The notes: generated from the letters alone by a model not told the origin. A DNA stretch of 64,000 bases from Sphingomonadaceae bacterium (GCA_021732525.1 JAKFUU010000004.1:1-64000); one strand, 5' to 3'; shown: positions 18,685 to 29,338, counted from the first letter of the stretch. Program-made: numbers and translations.

Positions 18685-18884
18685 AGGATTGTCCTTTTGA
18701 TAGAGGTTCGACGGATTTTGCCACTCTATCGCGGTTAATGCAACAATATCGGTTGCAAAAATAGCCGATGCGGTCTAAGGGACTTTTATCCCGAAATAGT
18801 GATAAGAATTTGGGGCTGGCGCTGAAAAGGGCCGGCACGGTTTTTGTCGCGGTTCGGATGCTGCATTTTGCCCAAGGACCAAGC

Positions 18885-19448
18885 TTGACCGATATAGAAA
18901 CCCTGACCCCATTGATCGCGCCCGAAACCGAAGCGCTCGGTTTTGATCTGGTGCGCGTGATCTGGCTGAGCGGTGATGACGGGCTGACGTTGCAGGTGAT
19001 GGCTGAGCGGCCCGACACGCGGCAATTGGTGATCGAAGATTGCGCCGCGCTGTCCCGGCGGATTTCGGAGAAATTTGACGCGCTCGACCCGATTGCGGAG
19101 CCTTACCGGTTGGAGGTTAGCTCGCCGGGAATCGACCGTCCGTTAACGCGGCTGGGGGATTTTGCCGATTGGACCGGGCATGAGGCGAGCGTCAAGCTTG
19201 CCGCGCTGGTGGATGGCCGCAAGACATTGCGCGGTAATTTGCTGGGTGTTGACGATGCCGATATCGCCATTGACGACCGCAAAAATGGCCATGTTGTTTT
19301 CCGCATGATCGATGTGGAAAGCGCAAAGCTTATCTTGACAGACCGGCTGATTGCGGCGACTGCGCCCGTCATAATCGGCGGCGTGGATTTGGTCGAGCAA
19401 GACGATTTCCCGGAAAATGAATGGCCCGAAGACGAACAGGAAGAATAG
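18885..19448 (+). CDS. rimP: Ribosome maturation factor RimP
   Basis: A 187-residue protein needed for assembly of the 30S subunit. The first conserved block is LIAPETEALGFDLVRV, followed by IEDCAALSRRISEKFDALDP and LEVSSPGIDRPL, all typical. I choose the TTG at 18885 because AAGGA lies six bases ahead and the protein then begins at the family position; the in-frame ATG at 18858 has no Shine-Dalgarno sequence and would add nine residues. An open frame runs further upstream to 18768. It heads the rimP-nusA-ylxR-infB-rbfA cluster; nusA starts three bases after its stop. Confidence 0.9.
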   Translation: MTDIETLTPLIAPETEALGFDLVRVIWLSGDDGLTLQVMAERPDTRQLVIEDCAALSRRISEKFDALDPIAEPYRLEVSSPGIDRPLTRLGDFADWTGHEASVKLAALVDGRKTLRGNLLGVDDADIAIDDRKNGHVVFRMIDVESAKLILTDRLIAATAPVIIGGVDLVEQDDFPENEWPEDEQEE

Positions 19449-19451
19449 AAT

Positions 19452-21110
19452 ATGGCAAATCCGATTTCCGCCAATAAGGCAGAATTGCTGGCAATTGCAA
19501 ATGCGGTTGCAACGGAAAAAATGATCGATAAGGCGATTGTCGTCGAAGCGTTGGAAGAAGCGATCCAGCGGGCGGCGCGCGCGCGTTATGGTGCGGAAAA
19601 TGATATCCGCGCTAAGCTTGATACGCAAACCGGTGACCTGCGCTTGTGGCGCGTGGTCGAAGTGGTTGACGAAGTTGAGGATTATTTCAAGCAAGTCGAT
19701 GTGAAGCAAGCCGATAAGCTGGAAAAAGGCGCGAAAGTGGGCGATTTCATCGTCGATCCGCTGCCGCCGGTTGATCTGGGCCGGATCGATGCGCAATCGG
19801 CCAAACAGGTGATTTTTCAGAAAGTTCGCGATGCCGAGCGCGAGCGGCAATATGAAGAATTTAAGGACCGGGCTGGCGAAATTATCACCGGGGTCGTCAA
19901 ATCGGTCGAATTTGGCCATGTGGTTGTTGATCTTGGCCGCGCCGAGGGCGTCATCCGCCGCGATCAGCAAATTCCGCGTGAGGCGGTGCGCAATGGCGAC
20001 CGCGTCCGCGCGCTGATCATGAAGGTCGTGCGCGAAAATCGCGGCCCGCAAATTTTGCTCAGCCGCGCGCATCCCGACTTTATGAAAAAGCTGTTCGCAC
20101 AGGAAGTACCCGAAATTTACGACGGCATCATCGAGATTAAGGCCGCGGCGCGCGATCCGGGCAGCCGCGCGAAAATCGGCGTGATCAGCTATGATAGCTC
20201 GATCGGCCCGGTCGGTGCCTGTGTCGGGATGAAGGGCAGTCGCGTGCAAGCGGTGGTGCAAGAAATGCAAGGCGAAAAAATCGACATCATTCCCTGGTCC
20301 GAAGATGCCGCGACCTTCATCGTCAATGCGCTGCAACCCGCAACCGTCAGCCGAGTGGTGATTGACGAGGATGAAAACCGCATCGAAGTGGTCGTACCCG
20401 ACGATCAGCTATCGCTGGCGATCGGCCGCCGGGGCCAAAATGTGCGGCTCGCATCGCAGCTTACGGGGCGCGGCATCGACATTATGACCGAGGCCGAATC
20501 GAGCGAAAAACGGCAGAAGGAATTTGTCGAACGTTCCGAAATGTTCCAAAATGAACTCGATGTCGATGAGACATTGGCGCAGCTTTTGGTCGCCGAAGGC
20601 TTTGGCGAGTTGGAGGAAGTGGCTTATGTTGCGGCGGAAGAAATCGCGCTGATCGAAGGTTTCGACGAGGATTTGGCGGCCGAATTGCAAAGCCGCGCGC
20701 AAGAGGCGTTGGAGCGCAAGGAAGAGGCATCGCGCAGCGAGCGCCGCGAATTGGGCGTCGAAGATGCCTTGGCGGAACTGCCGCATTTGACCGAAGCAAT
20801 GCTGGTGGTGCTGGGCAAGGGCGGGATCAAGACGCTCGACGATCTGGCCGACCTTGCCACCGATGAGCTGATCCAAAAGGCGCGCGGCGACGCGCGCCGG
20901 AACAATAATAACGATCGCAGCGATCGCAATGAACGCAAGCGCGCCGATGAAAAACCAGGCATTCTTGCCGTCTTTGGCCTGTCAGAAGAACAGGGCAATG
21001 AGATTATCATGGCCGCCCGCGCGCATTGGTTTGACGATGAACCGGGGTTCGACGATGAACCGGGATCAGAAAATGAGGAGGACGCCCTTGCCGCGGACGC
21101 TTCTCAATGA
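19452..21110 (+). CDS. nusA: Transcription termination/antitermination factor NusA
   Basis: A 552-residue RNA polymerase-associated factor. In order: NusA N-terminal domain (about 1-130), S1 (about 135-200), two KH domains (about 230-345, with PVGACVGMKGSRVQAV and SLAIGRRGQNVRLASQL), and C-terminal acidic helix-hairpin-helix repeats (about 365-530) typical of the proteobacterial form. The tail contains a small tandem repeat, FDDEPG twice. It lies between rimP and ylxR; the ylxR start overlaps its last codons. Confidence 0.96.
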   Translation: MANPISANKAELLAIANAVATEKMIDKAIVVEALEEAIQRAARARYGAENDIRAKLDTQTGDLRLWRVVEVVDEVEDYFKQVDVKQADKLEKGAKVGDFIVDPLPPVDLGRIDAQSAKQVIFQKVRDAERERQYEEFKDRAGEIITGVVKSVEFGHVVVDLGRAEGVIRRDQQIPREAVRNGDRVRALIMKVVRENRGPQILLSRAHPDFMKKLFAQEVPEIYDGIIEIKAAARDPGSRAKIGVISYDSSIGPVGACVGMKGSRVQAVVQEMQGEKIDIIPWSEDAATFIVNALQPATVSRVVIDEDENRIEVVVPDDQLSLAIGRRGQNVRLASQLTGRGIDIMTEAESSEKRQKEFVERSEMFQNELDVDETLAQLLVAEGFGELEEVAYVAAEEIALIEGFDEDLAAELQSRAQEALERKEEASRSERRELGVEDALAELPHLTEAMLVVLGKGGIKTLDDLADLATDELIQKARGDARRNNNNDRSDRNERKRADEKPGILAVFGLSEEQGNEIIMAARAHWFDDEPGFDDEPGSENEEDALAADASQ

Positions 21111-21804
21111 AACCGGTCAGGCTGTAAAAAAAGCGGTTCCGGTTCGCAAATGCATCTTGACGCGCGCATGCGCGGACAGCGATGCACTCATTCGGCTGGC
21201 GCTTGGCCCTGACGGCGATGTTGCACCGGATATCAACGCCAAAGCGCCGGGACGCGGCGCTTGGATTGGTGTGACGGCAGCGGAATTGACCGAGGCACAG
21301 GCCAAGGGCAAGCTTGCCGGCGCGTTGAAACATGCATTCAAGGTTAAGATTTTGGCGCTGCCCGATGAATTGGCGGCGCGGATCAGCGCGGCCTTGCAAA
21401 AAGGCTGGCTTGACCGGCTGGGGCTGGAGGCGCGGGCGGGCAACTTAATTTGCGGTGCGGATAAGATCGATGCGGCGGCGCGCGCGGGGCAAGTGCATCT
21501 GCTGCTGCATGCCAGCGACGCCCGCGCGGACGGCATTGGCAAGCGCGATCAATCCTGGCGCGTTGGCACGGGGCGCGAAGGTTCGGGGCAGGGCGGAATC
21601 CGCTTGCCCGTGGACCGCGATATCATTTCGCAAGCGTTGGGGCGCAGCAATGCCGTCCATATTGCTTTGACCGACAAAAAAGCGGCCGAGCGCGTGATGC
21701 GTCATCTTGGCCGCTGGCTAAATTTCAACGGATGCGGTAACGGTGCGCCCCAAACCGGGGATGAACGCGCCAATATTGATAATCCCCCAAAGAATGAAGA
21801 GTAA
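21088..21804 (+). CDS. ylxR: YlxR-domain RNA-binding protein (DUF448)
   Basis: A 238-residue protein with an N-terminal YlxR fold (VPVRKCILTRACADSDALIRLAL, then PGRGAWI) and a C-terminal L7Ae-like part ending in ALTDKKAAERVMRHLGRW; this two-part form is usual for alphaproteobacteria. YlxR proteins bind RNA and have been linked to RNase P and nucleoid functions. The TTG at 21088 is preceded by a strong AGGAGG at 21076-21081 with six bases spacing, so I prefer it to the ATG at 21073 that lies within that site. The gene overlaps nusA by 23 bases and precedes infB by 14. Confidence 0.85.
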   Translation: MPRTLLNETGQAVKKAVPVRKCILTRACADSDALIRLALGPDGDVAPDINAKAPGRGAWIGVTAAELTEAQAKGKLAGALKHAFKVKILALPDELAARISAALQKGWLDRLGLEARAGNLICGADKIDAAARAGQVHLLLHASDARADGIGKRDQSWRVGTGREGSGQGGIRLPVDRDIISQALGRSNAVHIALTDKKAAERVMRHLGRWLNFNGCGNGAPQTGDERANIDNPPKNEE

Positions 21805-21818
21805 GGACTGAGTCTGTA

Positions 21819-24332
21819 ATGAGTGACGAAAATGAAAATAAACCGACTTTGACGCGCAAGCCGCTGGGTTTGCGGCGTTCGGTGGAGTCGGGCGAAGTCA
21901 AACAGACTTTCAGCCATGGTCGCACCAACAAGGTGGTCGTGGAGGTGAAACGGCGCAAGCTTGTCGGCAAACCGGGTTATGAGCCGGAACCCGAAGCAGC
22001 GACTGTGCCGCCCGTTGCTGCGCCGCCGCCGCCGATCGCAGCGCCTGCAAAGCCCGCGACGCCAAATGATATAATGTCACGTCAGGAACGTCAGGCGAAG
22101 CTGCTGCGCGAAGCCGAAGAAGCGCGCTTGGGAATGCTCGAAGAAAGCCGCCGCCGCGAAGATGAACAGCGCGCCAAAGCCGCCGAGCTTGAAAAGCAGC
22201 GCGCCGAAGATAATCGCAACGCAGAAGCGGCCACGCCATCCCCGCCCCCAGTTATCGAGACGATCGAAGCGGAAACGACACCGGATGAACCAGCCAGCGC
22301 GGATTCTGCGGCTCCGCCGCCCGCTGCACGCAAATTCACCCCGGTGGAAACGCCGAAACGCCCCGCGCGCGATGAAAAGAAGAAGGAACCGGCCCGGCCC
22401 GGCAAGAATGACCGCGGCGCTGATCGCCGGCAATCGGGCAAGTTGACCGTTAACCGCGCGCTGAATGATGATGAAGGCGCGCGGGCACGCTCGCTCGCCG
22501 CGCTCAAACGCGCGCGCGAGAAGGAAAAGCGTATCCAAGGCGGTTTTGGCCGCCGCGAGGCGCAGCCAAAGCAGAGCCGCGAAGTTAAGGTTCCCGATGT
22601 GATCACGGTGCAGGAATTGGCCGTGCGGATGGCCGAAAAGGGCAGCGACCTGGTAAAAGCCTTGTTCAATATGGGCATGCCGATCACCGTGAACGAAGCG
22701 ATTGATCAGGATACCGCAGAATTGCTGGTCACCGAATTTGGCCATATTATGAAGCGCGTTTCGGATGCCGATATTGATATTGTGCATGACGATGACACCG
22801 AAAAGGATGACCCGGCCACATTGAAACCGCGCCCGCCCGTTGTCGCGGTGATGGGGCATGTCGATCATGGCAAGACCAGCCTGCTCGATGCGTTGCGCGG
22901 GGCCAATGTGACCGCAGGCGAAGCGGGCGGGATTACGCAGCATATTGGCGCCTATCAAGTGGCGACGGGGCAAGGCGGATTGATTACCTTTCTCGACACG
23001 CCGGGCCATGAAGCCTTCACTCAAATGCGGCAACGCGGGGCGAGTGTGACCGACATCGTGATATTGGTCGTCGCCGCCGACGATGGTTTGATGCCGCAAA
23101 GCATCGAGGCGATCAAACATTGCAAGGCCGCTGGCGTGCCGATGATCGTTGCGATCAACAAAATCGATAAGGACGGCGCAAATCCGCAAAAAATCCGCGA
23201 ACGCTTGCTTGAACATGAAGTGGTGGTGGAGGCGATGGGCGGCGATGTGCAGGATGTCGAGATATCCGCGCTCAAGAAAACAAACCTGGATGGCTTGATC
23301 GAAAAATTGGCGTTGCAGGCCGAATTGATGGAATTGGGCGCGAACCCCGATCGCAGCGCCGAAGCCATCGTTGTCGAGGCGCAGCTCGATAAGGGCCGCG
23401 GGGCGGTGGCCACCGTGCTGATCAAGCGCGGCACGCTGCATCGCGGCGATATCTTCGTTGTCGGCTCAGAAAGCGGCAAGGTTCGCGCGATCATCGATGA
23501 TAAGGGCAAGCCGGTGAAAAAAGCGACGCCGGGCATGCCGGTTGAGGTGCTGGGCCTGTCCGGCGTACCTTCGGCGGGCGATATGCTGACCGTGGTGGAA
23601 AATGAAGCGCGCGCGCGCGAAGTCGCGGGTTACCGCAAAGAACAGCAGAATAAGGCGCGCACCACGCAGGCGCCGGTTTCGATGGAAAATCTCTTCTCCA
23701 ACGTCGCGGCGGACCGGGCGATGGAATATCCGGTGGTGATCAAGGCCGATGTGCAGGGTAGCGCCGAAGCCATTGTCACCGCGCTGAACAATCTGTCGAC
23801 CGATCTGATCAAGGTGCGGGTTTTGTTAAGCGGTGTGGGCGGGATTACCGAATCGGATATGCAATTGGCGGCAAGCAGCAATTGCCCGCTCATCGGTTTC
23901 AACGTGCGTCCCAACAGCAAGGCGGCGGCATTGGCCAAGCGCGACGGCGTGCGGTTGAAATATTTCGATGTGATCTATCACCTCACCGCCGATATCGCCA
24001 AGGAAATGGCGGGCGAGCTGGGGCCGGAGATCATCGAAACCGTTGTCGGCCGCGCCGAGGTGAAGGATGTGTTCAAATCGGGCAAACGCGACAAGGCGGC
24101 CGGCCTACTGGTTACCGATGGTCTCATCAAAAAAGGTCTCAGCACGCGGCTTACCCGCGAAGATGTCATCATCAGCGCCACGAAAATCGCCTCGCTGCGC
24201 CGGTTTAAGGATGATGTGGACGAAGTGCGCGCCGGAATGGAATGCGGCGTCGTGCTTGCCGATACCAATGATGTGCAGCCAGGCGATATGCTCGAAATCT
24301 TCGAAGTTGAGGAGCGTGAACGGGTGTTGTGA
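21819..24332 (+). CDS. infB: Translation initiation factor IF-2
   Basis: An 837-residue GTPase that brings initiator tRNA to the ribosome. The N-terminal ~250 residues are charged and proline/alanine-rich, with a [21 protein letters not shown] opening typical of alphaproteobacteria. An IF2_N domain follows (about 260-310), then the G domain with GHVDHGKT (about 345), DTPGHEAF and NKIDK, then the beta-barrel and C-terminal fMet-tRNA binding domains. Length is normal. rbfA begins three bases after the stop. Confidence 0.97.
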   Translation: MSDENENKPTLTRKPLGLRRSVESGEVKQTFSHGRTNKVVVEVKRRKLVGKPGYEPEPEAATVPPVAAPPPPIAAPAKPATPNDIMSRQERQAKLLREAEEARLGMLEESRRREDEQRAKAAELEKQRAEDNRNAEAATPSPPPVIETIEAETTPDEPASADSAAPPPAARKFTPVETPKRPARDEKKKEPARPGKNDRGADRRQSGKLTVNRALNDDEGARARSLAALKRAREKEKRIQGGFGRREAQPKQSREVKVPDVITVQELAVRMAEKGSDLVKALFNMGMPITVNEAIDQDTAELLVTEFGHIMKRVSDADIDIVHDDDTEKDDPATLKPRPPVVAVMGHVDHGKTSLLDALRGANVTAGEAGGITQHIGAYQVATGQGGLITFLDTPGHEAFTQMRQRGASVTDIVILVVAADDGLMPQSIEAIKHCKAAGVPMIVAINKIDKDGANPQKIRERLLEHEVVVEAMGGDVQDVEISALKKTNLDGLIEKLALQAELMELGANPDRSAEAIVVEAQLDKGRGAVATVLIKRGTLHRGDIFVVGSESGKVRAIIDDKGKPVKKATPGMPVEVLGLSGVPSAGDMLTVVENEARAREVAGYRKEQQNKARTTQAPVSMENLFSNVAADRAMEYPVVIKADVQGSAEAIVTALNNLSTDLIKVRVLLSGVGGITESDMQLAASSNCPLIGFNVRPNSKAAALAKRDGVRLKYFDVIYHLTADIAKEMAGELGPEIIETVVGRAEVKDVFKSGKRDKAAGLLVTDGLIKKGLSTRLTREDVIISATKIASLRRFKDDVDEVRAGMECGVVLADTNDVQPGDMLEIFEVEERERVL

Positions 24333-24335
24333 GGA

Positions 24336-24740
24336 ATGGCCAAGCATAACGATACATCCCCCGAAGGGCGATCGGTCCGGTTGCTGCGCGTGGGTGAGCA
24401 ATTTCGGCATATTCTATCCGAACTGCTCGCGCGCGGTGAGGTGCATGATGATCTGCTGACCAGCACCAGCGTGAGCGTAACCGAGGTGCGTATGTCACCG
24501 GATTTGCGCCATGCCACGGTGTTTATCAAGCCGCTGCTGGGCGCAAATGAAGCCGCGGTGCTCAAGGCGTTGCGCACGCATACTGCCTTTTTTCAGAAAG
24601 AAGTCGCAGGCCGGGTCAGCATGAAATATGCGGCGAAGATCAAATTCCTGCCCGATGAAAGCTTCGATCAGGCAGCGCATATTGAACAGCTGCTCTCCGC
24701 TCCCAAAGTGCAACAGGATCTGGGCGATAGCGAAGAGTAG
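24336..24740 (+). CDS. rbfA: Ribosome-binding factor A
   Basis: A 134-residue KH-fold protein that helps mature the 5' end of 16S rRNA. Recognisable features are [20 protein letters not shown] at the start, [19 protein letters not shown] in the middle and the final [16 protein letters not shown]. It lies immediately after infB and 15 bases before tdk, and probably forms part of one long transcript with rimP-nusA-ylxR-infB. Confidence 0.95.
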   Translation: MAKHNDTSPEGRSVRLLRVGEQFRHILSELLARGEVHDDLLTSTSVSVTEVRMSPDLRHATVFIKPLLGANEAAVLKALRTHTAFFQKEVAGRVSMKYAAKIKFLPDESFDQAAHIEQLLSAPKVQQDLGDSEE

Positions 24741-24755
24741 AGATACCGAAGAATA

Positions 24756-25331
24756 ATGGCCAAGCTCTATTTTTATTATTCGTCGATGAATGCGGGCAAA
24801 TCGACCACCTTGCTGCAAGCCGATTTCAACTATCGGGAACGGGGGATGGAAACGATGTTGTGGACGGCGGCGATTGACGGCCGGGGGGGTCGCGGTATCA
24901 TCAGTTCGCGTATCGGATTGACCGCGAAGGCGCATATTTTTGACGCGGATACCGATATTTTCGCGGCGGTGAGCGCGGAGCATCGCGCGCGGCGATTAGA
25001 TTGTATCTTGCTCGATGAAGCGCAATTTCTTTCTAAACTTCAAGTATTTGGTTGCGCGCGGGTCGCCGATGATCTTAATATTCCGGTGCTTTGTTACGGC
25101 CTGCGCACCGATTTTCAGGGCGAGCTGTTTCCCGGTAGCGCAGGCTTGCTGGGGATCGCGGATGTGTTGGTTGAATTGAAGGCGGTCTGTCATTGCGGCC
25201 GTAAATCGAGCATGAATTTGCGGGTGGACGATGATGGCAATGCGGTGAAAGCCGGGGCGCAGACCGAGGTTGGCGGTAATGACCGCTATGTCGCATTATG
25301 CCGCAAGCATTTTATGGAGAAAATGGCGTGA
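24756..25331 (+). CDS. tdk: Thymidine kinase
   Basis: A 191-residue type II thymidine kinase that phosphorylates thymidine for salvage. The P-loop is SSMNAGKST (about 8-16), the DEAQF box (LLDEAQFL) follows at about 87, and the C-terminal lobe has the zinc-binding cysteines in VCHCGRKS and ALCRKHF. It is an unusual guest in the rbfA-truB interval, though its spacing (15 bases after rbfA and a GTGA overlap with truB at 25328-25331) indicates that it is expressed as part of the cluster. Confidence 0.95.
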   Translation: MAKLYFYYSSMNAGKSTTLLQADFNYRERGMETMLWTAAIDGRGGRGIISSRIGLTAKAHIFDADTDIFAAVSAEHRARRLDCILLDEAQFLSKLQVFGCARVADDLNIPVLCYGLRTDFQGELFPGSAGLLGIADVLVELKAVCHCGRKSSMNLRVDDDGNAVKAGAQTEVGGNDRYVALCRKHFMEKMA

Positions 25332-26356
25332 CGCGCGGCGCAGCGACGAGCGTATCGATCAACGGCTGGATCATTCTCGATAAGCCGCTGGGACTTGGCT
25401 CGACGCAGGCAGTGGCGGCGGTGAAGCGCAATTTGCGCGCGGCGGGTTTCGGTAAGGTGAAGGTTGGTCATGGCGGCACGCTCGATCCGCTGGCCACCGG
25501 CGTGCTGCCCATTGCGCTGGGGGAGGCGACCAAGCTGTGCGGGCGGATGCTTGATGCCAGCAAGATTTATGATTTCACGGTTAATTTCGGCACCGAAACG
25601 GCGGGGCTGGATGCCGAAGGGGAAGTGGTGGCGACGTCCGCCATCCGGCCCACCCTGGAGCAGATAGAAGCCATATTGCCCGAATTTACCGGGCCGATAC
25701 AACAGATACCACCGGCCTTCTCCGCCATCAAAATAGACGGCAAACGGGCCTATGATCTGGCGCGGGCAGGGATTGAGGTGGAGATGAAGGCGCGGCAGGT
25801 GACGGTCTTCGCTCTTAATACACGTCATCCCGGCGGAAGCCGGGATCTCTATAAGGACGGCGCAATAGGTGCAGCGGGAGATTCCGGCTTTCGCCGGAAT
25901 GACGAGAGTTTAGAAGGTGACTTAAGGTCTGACCGAGGTGACGAGCAGTTGTCGTCCATCACCCTAACCGCGCATGTCTCCAAGGGCACCTATATCCGCA
26001 GTCTGGCGCGCGATATTGCTCATGCACTCGGCACGGTCGGTCATGTCACCATGCTGCGGCGGACCAGAGCGGGGCCATTTTCCTTGTCGCAGGCGATTTC
26101 GCTGGACAAATTGAATGAAATCGGCGAAGGGGCCGCCGCAACAGAGTTAATTCTGCCGTTGGAGGCAGGGCTGGACGACATCCCGGTCCTTGATCTCACC
26201 CCCGAAGCGGCAGGGGCGATCCGGCAGGGCCGCGTTGTTACCGGGATTGCCATGGATGATGGTTTTCATTGGGCGAGAGACGCAGCAATGCGGCCCGTCG
26301 CATTGATTGAAATTTCGGCCGGAAAGCTGAAAATCATTCGAGGCTTCAATATTTGA
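25328..26356 (+). CDS. truB: tRNA pseudouridine(55) synthase TruB carrying a repeat-derived insertion
   Basis: A 342-residue enzyme that makes pseudouridine 55 in the T-loop of tRNA. The catalytic Asp53 is in [14 protein letters not shown], and later [16 protein letters not shown] is the second family motif. I use the GTG at 25328 that overlaps the tdk stop. Between residues about 165 and 205 there is a stretch ([13 protein letters not shown]..., then [14 protein letters not shown]) that does not belong to the family; it is the in-frame translation of a GTCAT...ATGAC palindromic repeat at 25823-25904 plus short flanks. The frame is intact on both sides, so the enzyme is probably still functional with a surface loop added. 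Confidence 0.93.
   Translation: MTRGAATSVSINGWIILDKPLGLGSTQAVAAVKRNLRAAGFGKVKVGHGGTLDPLATGVLPIALGEATKLCGRMLDASKIYDFTVNFGTETAGLDAEGEVVATSAIRPTLEQIEAILPEFTGPIQQIPPAFSAIKIDGKRAYDLARAGIEVEMKARQVTVFALNTRHPGGSRDLYKDGAIGAAGDSGFRRNDESLEGDLRSDRGDEQLSSITLTAHVSKGTYIRSLARDIAHALGTVGHVTMLRRTRAGPFSLSQAISLDKLNEIGEGAAATELILPLEAGLDDIPVLDLTPEAAGAIRQGRVVTGIAMDDGFHWARDAAMRPVALIEISAGKLKIIRGFNI
25823..25904. repeat. Palindromic repeat inserted in frame within truB
   Basis: Arms CGTCATCCCGGCGGAAGCCG (left) and GGCTTTCGCCGGAATGACG (right) are inverted with about 23 of 26 positions matching. The 82 bases are translated as roughly residues 166-192 of TruB with no stop codon. The ends CGTCAT and ATGACG are shared with the intergenic repeats near ntrYX, so this is a member of the same broad class that has landed within a gene. 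Confidence 0.88.
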
Positions 26357-26379
26357 CCGATGATGTTCGAAGGAAAATT

Positions 26380-26649
26380 ATGACGATTACCACCATACGT
26401 AAAGCCGAATTGGTCCAAGAACATGGCCGGGCCACCGATGATACCGGATCGCCCGAAGTGCAGATTGCGATTTTGACCGAACGGATCAACAATCTAACCG
26501 ACCATTTTCAATCCAACCATAAAGATAATCATTCGCGCCGCGGCCTTTTGATGATGGTGAATAAGCGCCGGACGCTTCTCGCCTATTTGAAAAAAGTGGA
26601 TGAGGCGCGTTATGGCAATTTGATTAAGAAGCTCGGTTTACGCAAATAA
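26380..26649 (+). CDS. rpsO: 30S ribosomal protein S15
   Basis: An 89-residue protein of the small ribosomal subunit platform that binds 16S rRNA early in assembly. The sequence has the S15 signature: [22 protein letters not shown], then [23 protein letters not shown] 26380 is preceded by AAGGA; the upstream frame to 26353 overlaps truB and is not needed. Length is exactly that of the family. A terminator follows eight bases after the stop. Confidence 0.97.
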   Translation: MTITTIRKAELVQEHGRATDDTGSPEVQIAILTERINNLTDHFQSNHKDNHSRRGLLMMVNKRRTLLAYLKKVDEARYGNLIKKLGLRK

Positions 26650-26657
26650 TCCAACCA

Positions 26658-26684
26658 AACGGCTCCGTTTTCGGGGCCGTTTTT
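26658..26684 (+). terminator. Rho-independent terminator after rpsO
   Basis: AACGGCTCC and GGGGCCGTT form a nine-pair stem with one T-G pair and a six-base loop, followed by a T run. It probably ends, at least partly, the rimP-to-rpsO transcript before pnp. Confidence 0.85.
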
Positions 26685-26738
26685 GCATTCCAACCGTTCG
26701 AAAATTGGGGTGGCTGCGCAATCAGGCGAAGCCCGCCA

Positions 26739-26779
26739 TTGGGGCATAAGTCCCCAAACGCCGCAGGACGATTTCCTGC
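26739..26779 (+). promoter_or_regulatory. Hairpins in the pnp leader
   Basis: Two hairpins stand between the rpsO terminator and the pnp start: TTGGGG...CCCCAA at 26739-26757 and GCAGGA...TCCTGC at 26763-26779. In E. coli the pnp leader is cut by RNase III and used for autoregulation; these could serve a similar role, but that is inference. The remaining bases to 26842 hold the AAGGAAAA ribosome binding site. Confidence 0.4.
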
Positions 26780-26842
26780 AAATTAGCAAGGCCCCGCAGC
26801 GCGTAAGGCAATATGGCCGGCGCGTGCGGAAAAGGAAAAAAT

Positions 26843-29182
26843 ATGTTTGATGTGAAAAAAGTAGAAATGGAATGGGGCGGACAAACCCTCACTCTGGAAA
26901 CGGGCCGGATTGCCCGTCAAGCCGACGGCGCGGTGCTCGCGACCCTGGGCGAAACCGTTGTTCTTTGCGCCGTCACGGCGGCAAAATCGGTGAAAGAGGG
27001 GCAAGATTTCTTCCCGCTCACTGTGCATTATCAGGAAAAATTCTCCGCCGCTGGCCGGATTCCGGGCGGCTTTTTTAAGCGCGAACGCGGCGCAACCGAA
27101 AAAGAAACCTTGGTCAGCCGTTTGATTGACCGTCCAATTCGTCCGTTGTTCCCCGAAGGTTTCTACAATGAAATCAACGTTATTTGTCAAGTGCTCAGCT
27201 ATGATGGCGAAAATGAACCCGATATTCTTGCGATGGTGGCGGCCTCTGCTGCGCTGACCATTTCGGGTGTGCCTTTCATGGGTCCGATTGGCGCAGCGCG
27301 CGTGGGTTATAAAGACGGCGAATATTCGCTAAACCCCAATATGGCCGAAGTTGCCGCTGGCGAACTGGATCTGGTGGTCGCCGCCACGGGCGACGCCGTG
27401 ATGATGGTCGAATCCGAAGCGAAAGAGCTTTCGGAAGAAATCATGCTCGGCGCGGTGCTCTTTGCCCATGCCGAAATCCGCAAGGTTGCCGGCGCCATCA
27501 TCGATCTGGCCGAACAAGCCGCAAAAGATCCGTGGGAAATCGATCTGAGCGACAATACGGCGGACATGAAGGCGGAATTGAAAAAGCTGGTCGGCAACGA
27601 TATTGCGGCGGCCTATAAAATTACCGACAAATCAAAGCGCAGCAATGCGCTGAACGAAGCCCGCGCGGCGGCCAAGGCGCATTTCGCCAGCGCCGAGCCG
27701 CAAACGCAAATGGTTGCGGGCAAGGTGATGAAAAAGCTGGAGGCAGAAATTGTTCGCGGTGCTATCCTGAAAGACGGCAGCCGGATCGACGGCCGCACCA
27801 CCACGCAAATCCGCCCGATCGAGAGCATGGTCGGATTTTTGCCGCGCACGCATGGTTCGGCTTTGTTCACACGGGGCGAAACGCAGGCGATTTGCACCAC
27901 CACTTTGGGCACCAAAGACAGCGAGCAGATGATCGATGGTTTGGACGGCCTAAGCTATAGCAACTTCATGCTGCATTATAATTTTCCGCCTTATTCGGTG
28001 GGCGAAGTGGGCCGTTTCGGCGCTCCGGGCCGCCGCGAAGTCGGGCATGGCAAGCTCGCCTGGCGCGCGCTGCATCCGGTTTTGCCATCGGTTGAGGATT
28101 TTCCTTATACCATCCGTATCCTGTCCGACATCACCGAATCCAACGGTTCGTCGTCGATGGCGACGGTGTGCGGCGGATGCCTATCGATGATGGATGCGGG
28201 CGTTCCGATCGAGCGTCCGGTGTCTGGCATCGCCATGGGCCTGATATTGGAAGGCAAGGATTTTGCGGTTCTGTCCGACATTTTGGGTGATGAAGATCAT
28301 CTGGGCGATATGGATTTCAAGGTGGCGGGTTCCGAAAAGGGCATCACCACGATGCAGATGGACATTAAGATTGCCGGGATCACCGAGGAAATTTTCAAGG
28401 CTGCATTGACGCAGGCCAAAGAAGGCCGCGCGCATATTCTGGGCGAAATGACGAAGGCATTGGGCACCGCGCGTACGGAACTTTCGGCGCATGCCCCGCG
28501 CATCGAAACCTTGCAGATCGATAAGACCAAGATACGCGATGTTATCGGAACCGGCGGCAAAGTGATCCGCGAAATCGTCGCTGAAACCGGTGCAAAGGTG
28601 GATATCGATGATGAAGGTCTGGTCAAGGTCAGCTCGTCTGACGGCGCCGCGATCGAAGCCGCGATCAAATGGATCAAGGGCATCGTTGAAGAAGCGGAAA
28701 TTGGCAAAATCTATGACGGTAAAGTCGTCAATATCGTCGATTTTGGCGCTTTTGTAAACTTCATGGGCGGCAAGGATGGCCTCGTCCATGTGTCCGAAAT
28801 GCGCAACGAGCGCGTTGAAAAAGTATCCGATGTTATATCCGAAGGCCAAGAGGTGAAGGTGAAGGTCCTCGAAATCGACCCGCGCGGCAAGGTGCGCCTG
28901 TCGATGCGCGTTGTCGATCAGGAAACCGGCGCTGAGCTTGAAGATACCCGCCCACCGCGCGAAGAACGCCCCAGAGGAGAAGGGCGCGGAGAAGGGCGCG
29001 GAGAAGGGCGCGGTGATCGTGGACCCCGAAGAGAGGGTAGTAGAGAAGGCGGGCGGGATGGTGGCCGGGATGGCAATCGCGGACGCCGAGATCGCGGACC
29101 AAAACGGGACGGCGATCAAGGCAGCAAAGCTGGCCCCGATGGTTCAGCGGCGGACTTGCCGGATTTTATCAAGGGTGAGTGA
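26843..29182 (+). CDS. pnp: Polyribonucleotide nucleotidyltransferase (PNPase)
   Basis: A 779-residue phosphorolytic 3'-5' exoribonuclease, core of the RNA degradosome. Two RNase PH domains (about 10-240 and 310-550) flank the helical domain; the second has [15 protein letters not shown] and [22 protein letters not shown] ([20 protein letters not shown]) and S1 ([19 protein letters not shown]) follow. The final ~75 residues are an Arg/Gly/Asp-rich tail with three GEGR repeats encoded by a 12-base tandem repeat. The start is ATG 26843 with AAGGAAAA ahead; the earlier ATG at 26813 has no such signal. Confidence 0.97.
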   Translation: MFDVKKVEMEWGGQTLTLETGRIARQADGAVLATLGETVVLCAVTAAKSVKEGQDFFPLTVHYQEKFSAAGRIPGGFFKRERGATEKETLVSRLIDRPIRPLFPEGFYNEINVICQVLSYDGENEPDILAMVAASAALTISGVPFMGPIGAARVGYKDGEYSLNPNMAEVAAGELDLVVAATGDAVMMVESEAKELSEEIMLGAVLFAHAEIRKVAGAIIDLAEQAAKDPWEIDLSDNTADMKAELKKLVGNDIAAAYKITDKSKRSNALNEARAAAKAHFASAEPQTQMVAGKVMKKLEAEIVRGAILKDGSRIDGRTTTQIRPIESMVGFLPRTHGSALFTRGETQAICTTTLGTKDSEQMIDGLDGLSYSNFMLHYNFPPYSVGEVGRFGAPGRREVGHGKLAWRALHPVLPSVEDFPYTIRILSDITESNGSSSMATVCGGCLSMMDAGVPIERPVSGIAMGLILEGKDFAVLSDILGDEDHLGDMDFKVAGSEKGITTMQMDIKIAGITEEIFKAALTQAKEGRAHILGEMTKALGTARTELSAHAPRIETLQIDKTKIRDVIGTGGKVIREIVAETGAKVDIDDEGLVKVSSSDGAAIEAAIKWIKGIVEEAEIGKIYDGKVVNIVDFGAFVNFMGGKDGLVHVSEMRNERVEKVSDVISEGQEVKVKVLEIDPRGKVRLSMRVVDQETGAELEDTRPPREERPRGEGRGEGRGEGRGDRGPRREGSREGGRDGGRDGNRGRRDRGPKRDGDQGSKAGPDGSAADLPDFIKGE

Positions 29183-29184
29183 TT

Positions 29185-29214
29185 GAAAAAAGCGGTCCTT
29201 GTGGCCGCTTTTTT
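29185..29214 (+). terminator. Rho-independent terminator after pnp
   Basis: AAAAAAGCGG and CCGCTTTTTT form a stem with a short loop, three bases after the pnp stop, ending in a T run. It closes the pnp transcript. Confidence 0.85.
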
Positions 29215-29338
29215 CTTGGATAATCGCATGACCGCAAATTTGGCGCTTATCATTCATATTGGGTAAAGCAAAATTTTGACATAATTTGCGCTCTAAAAGA
29301 GCCTTGGCGATAGCGTCAAGAGCATCTAAGGAACAGTT

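Noticed and set aside
19143-20336. 397-codon open frame on the minus strand
   Set aside because: It is antisense to rimP and nusA; composition (His, Arg, Asp-rich) is that of a shadow of a coding strand and no domain is seen.
22077-23441. 454-codon open frame on the minus strand
   Set aside because: Antisense to infB, with no recognisable motif and typical shadow composition.
28181-29119. 312-codon open frame on the minus strand
   Set aside because: Antisense to pnp; no family features.
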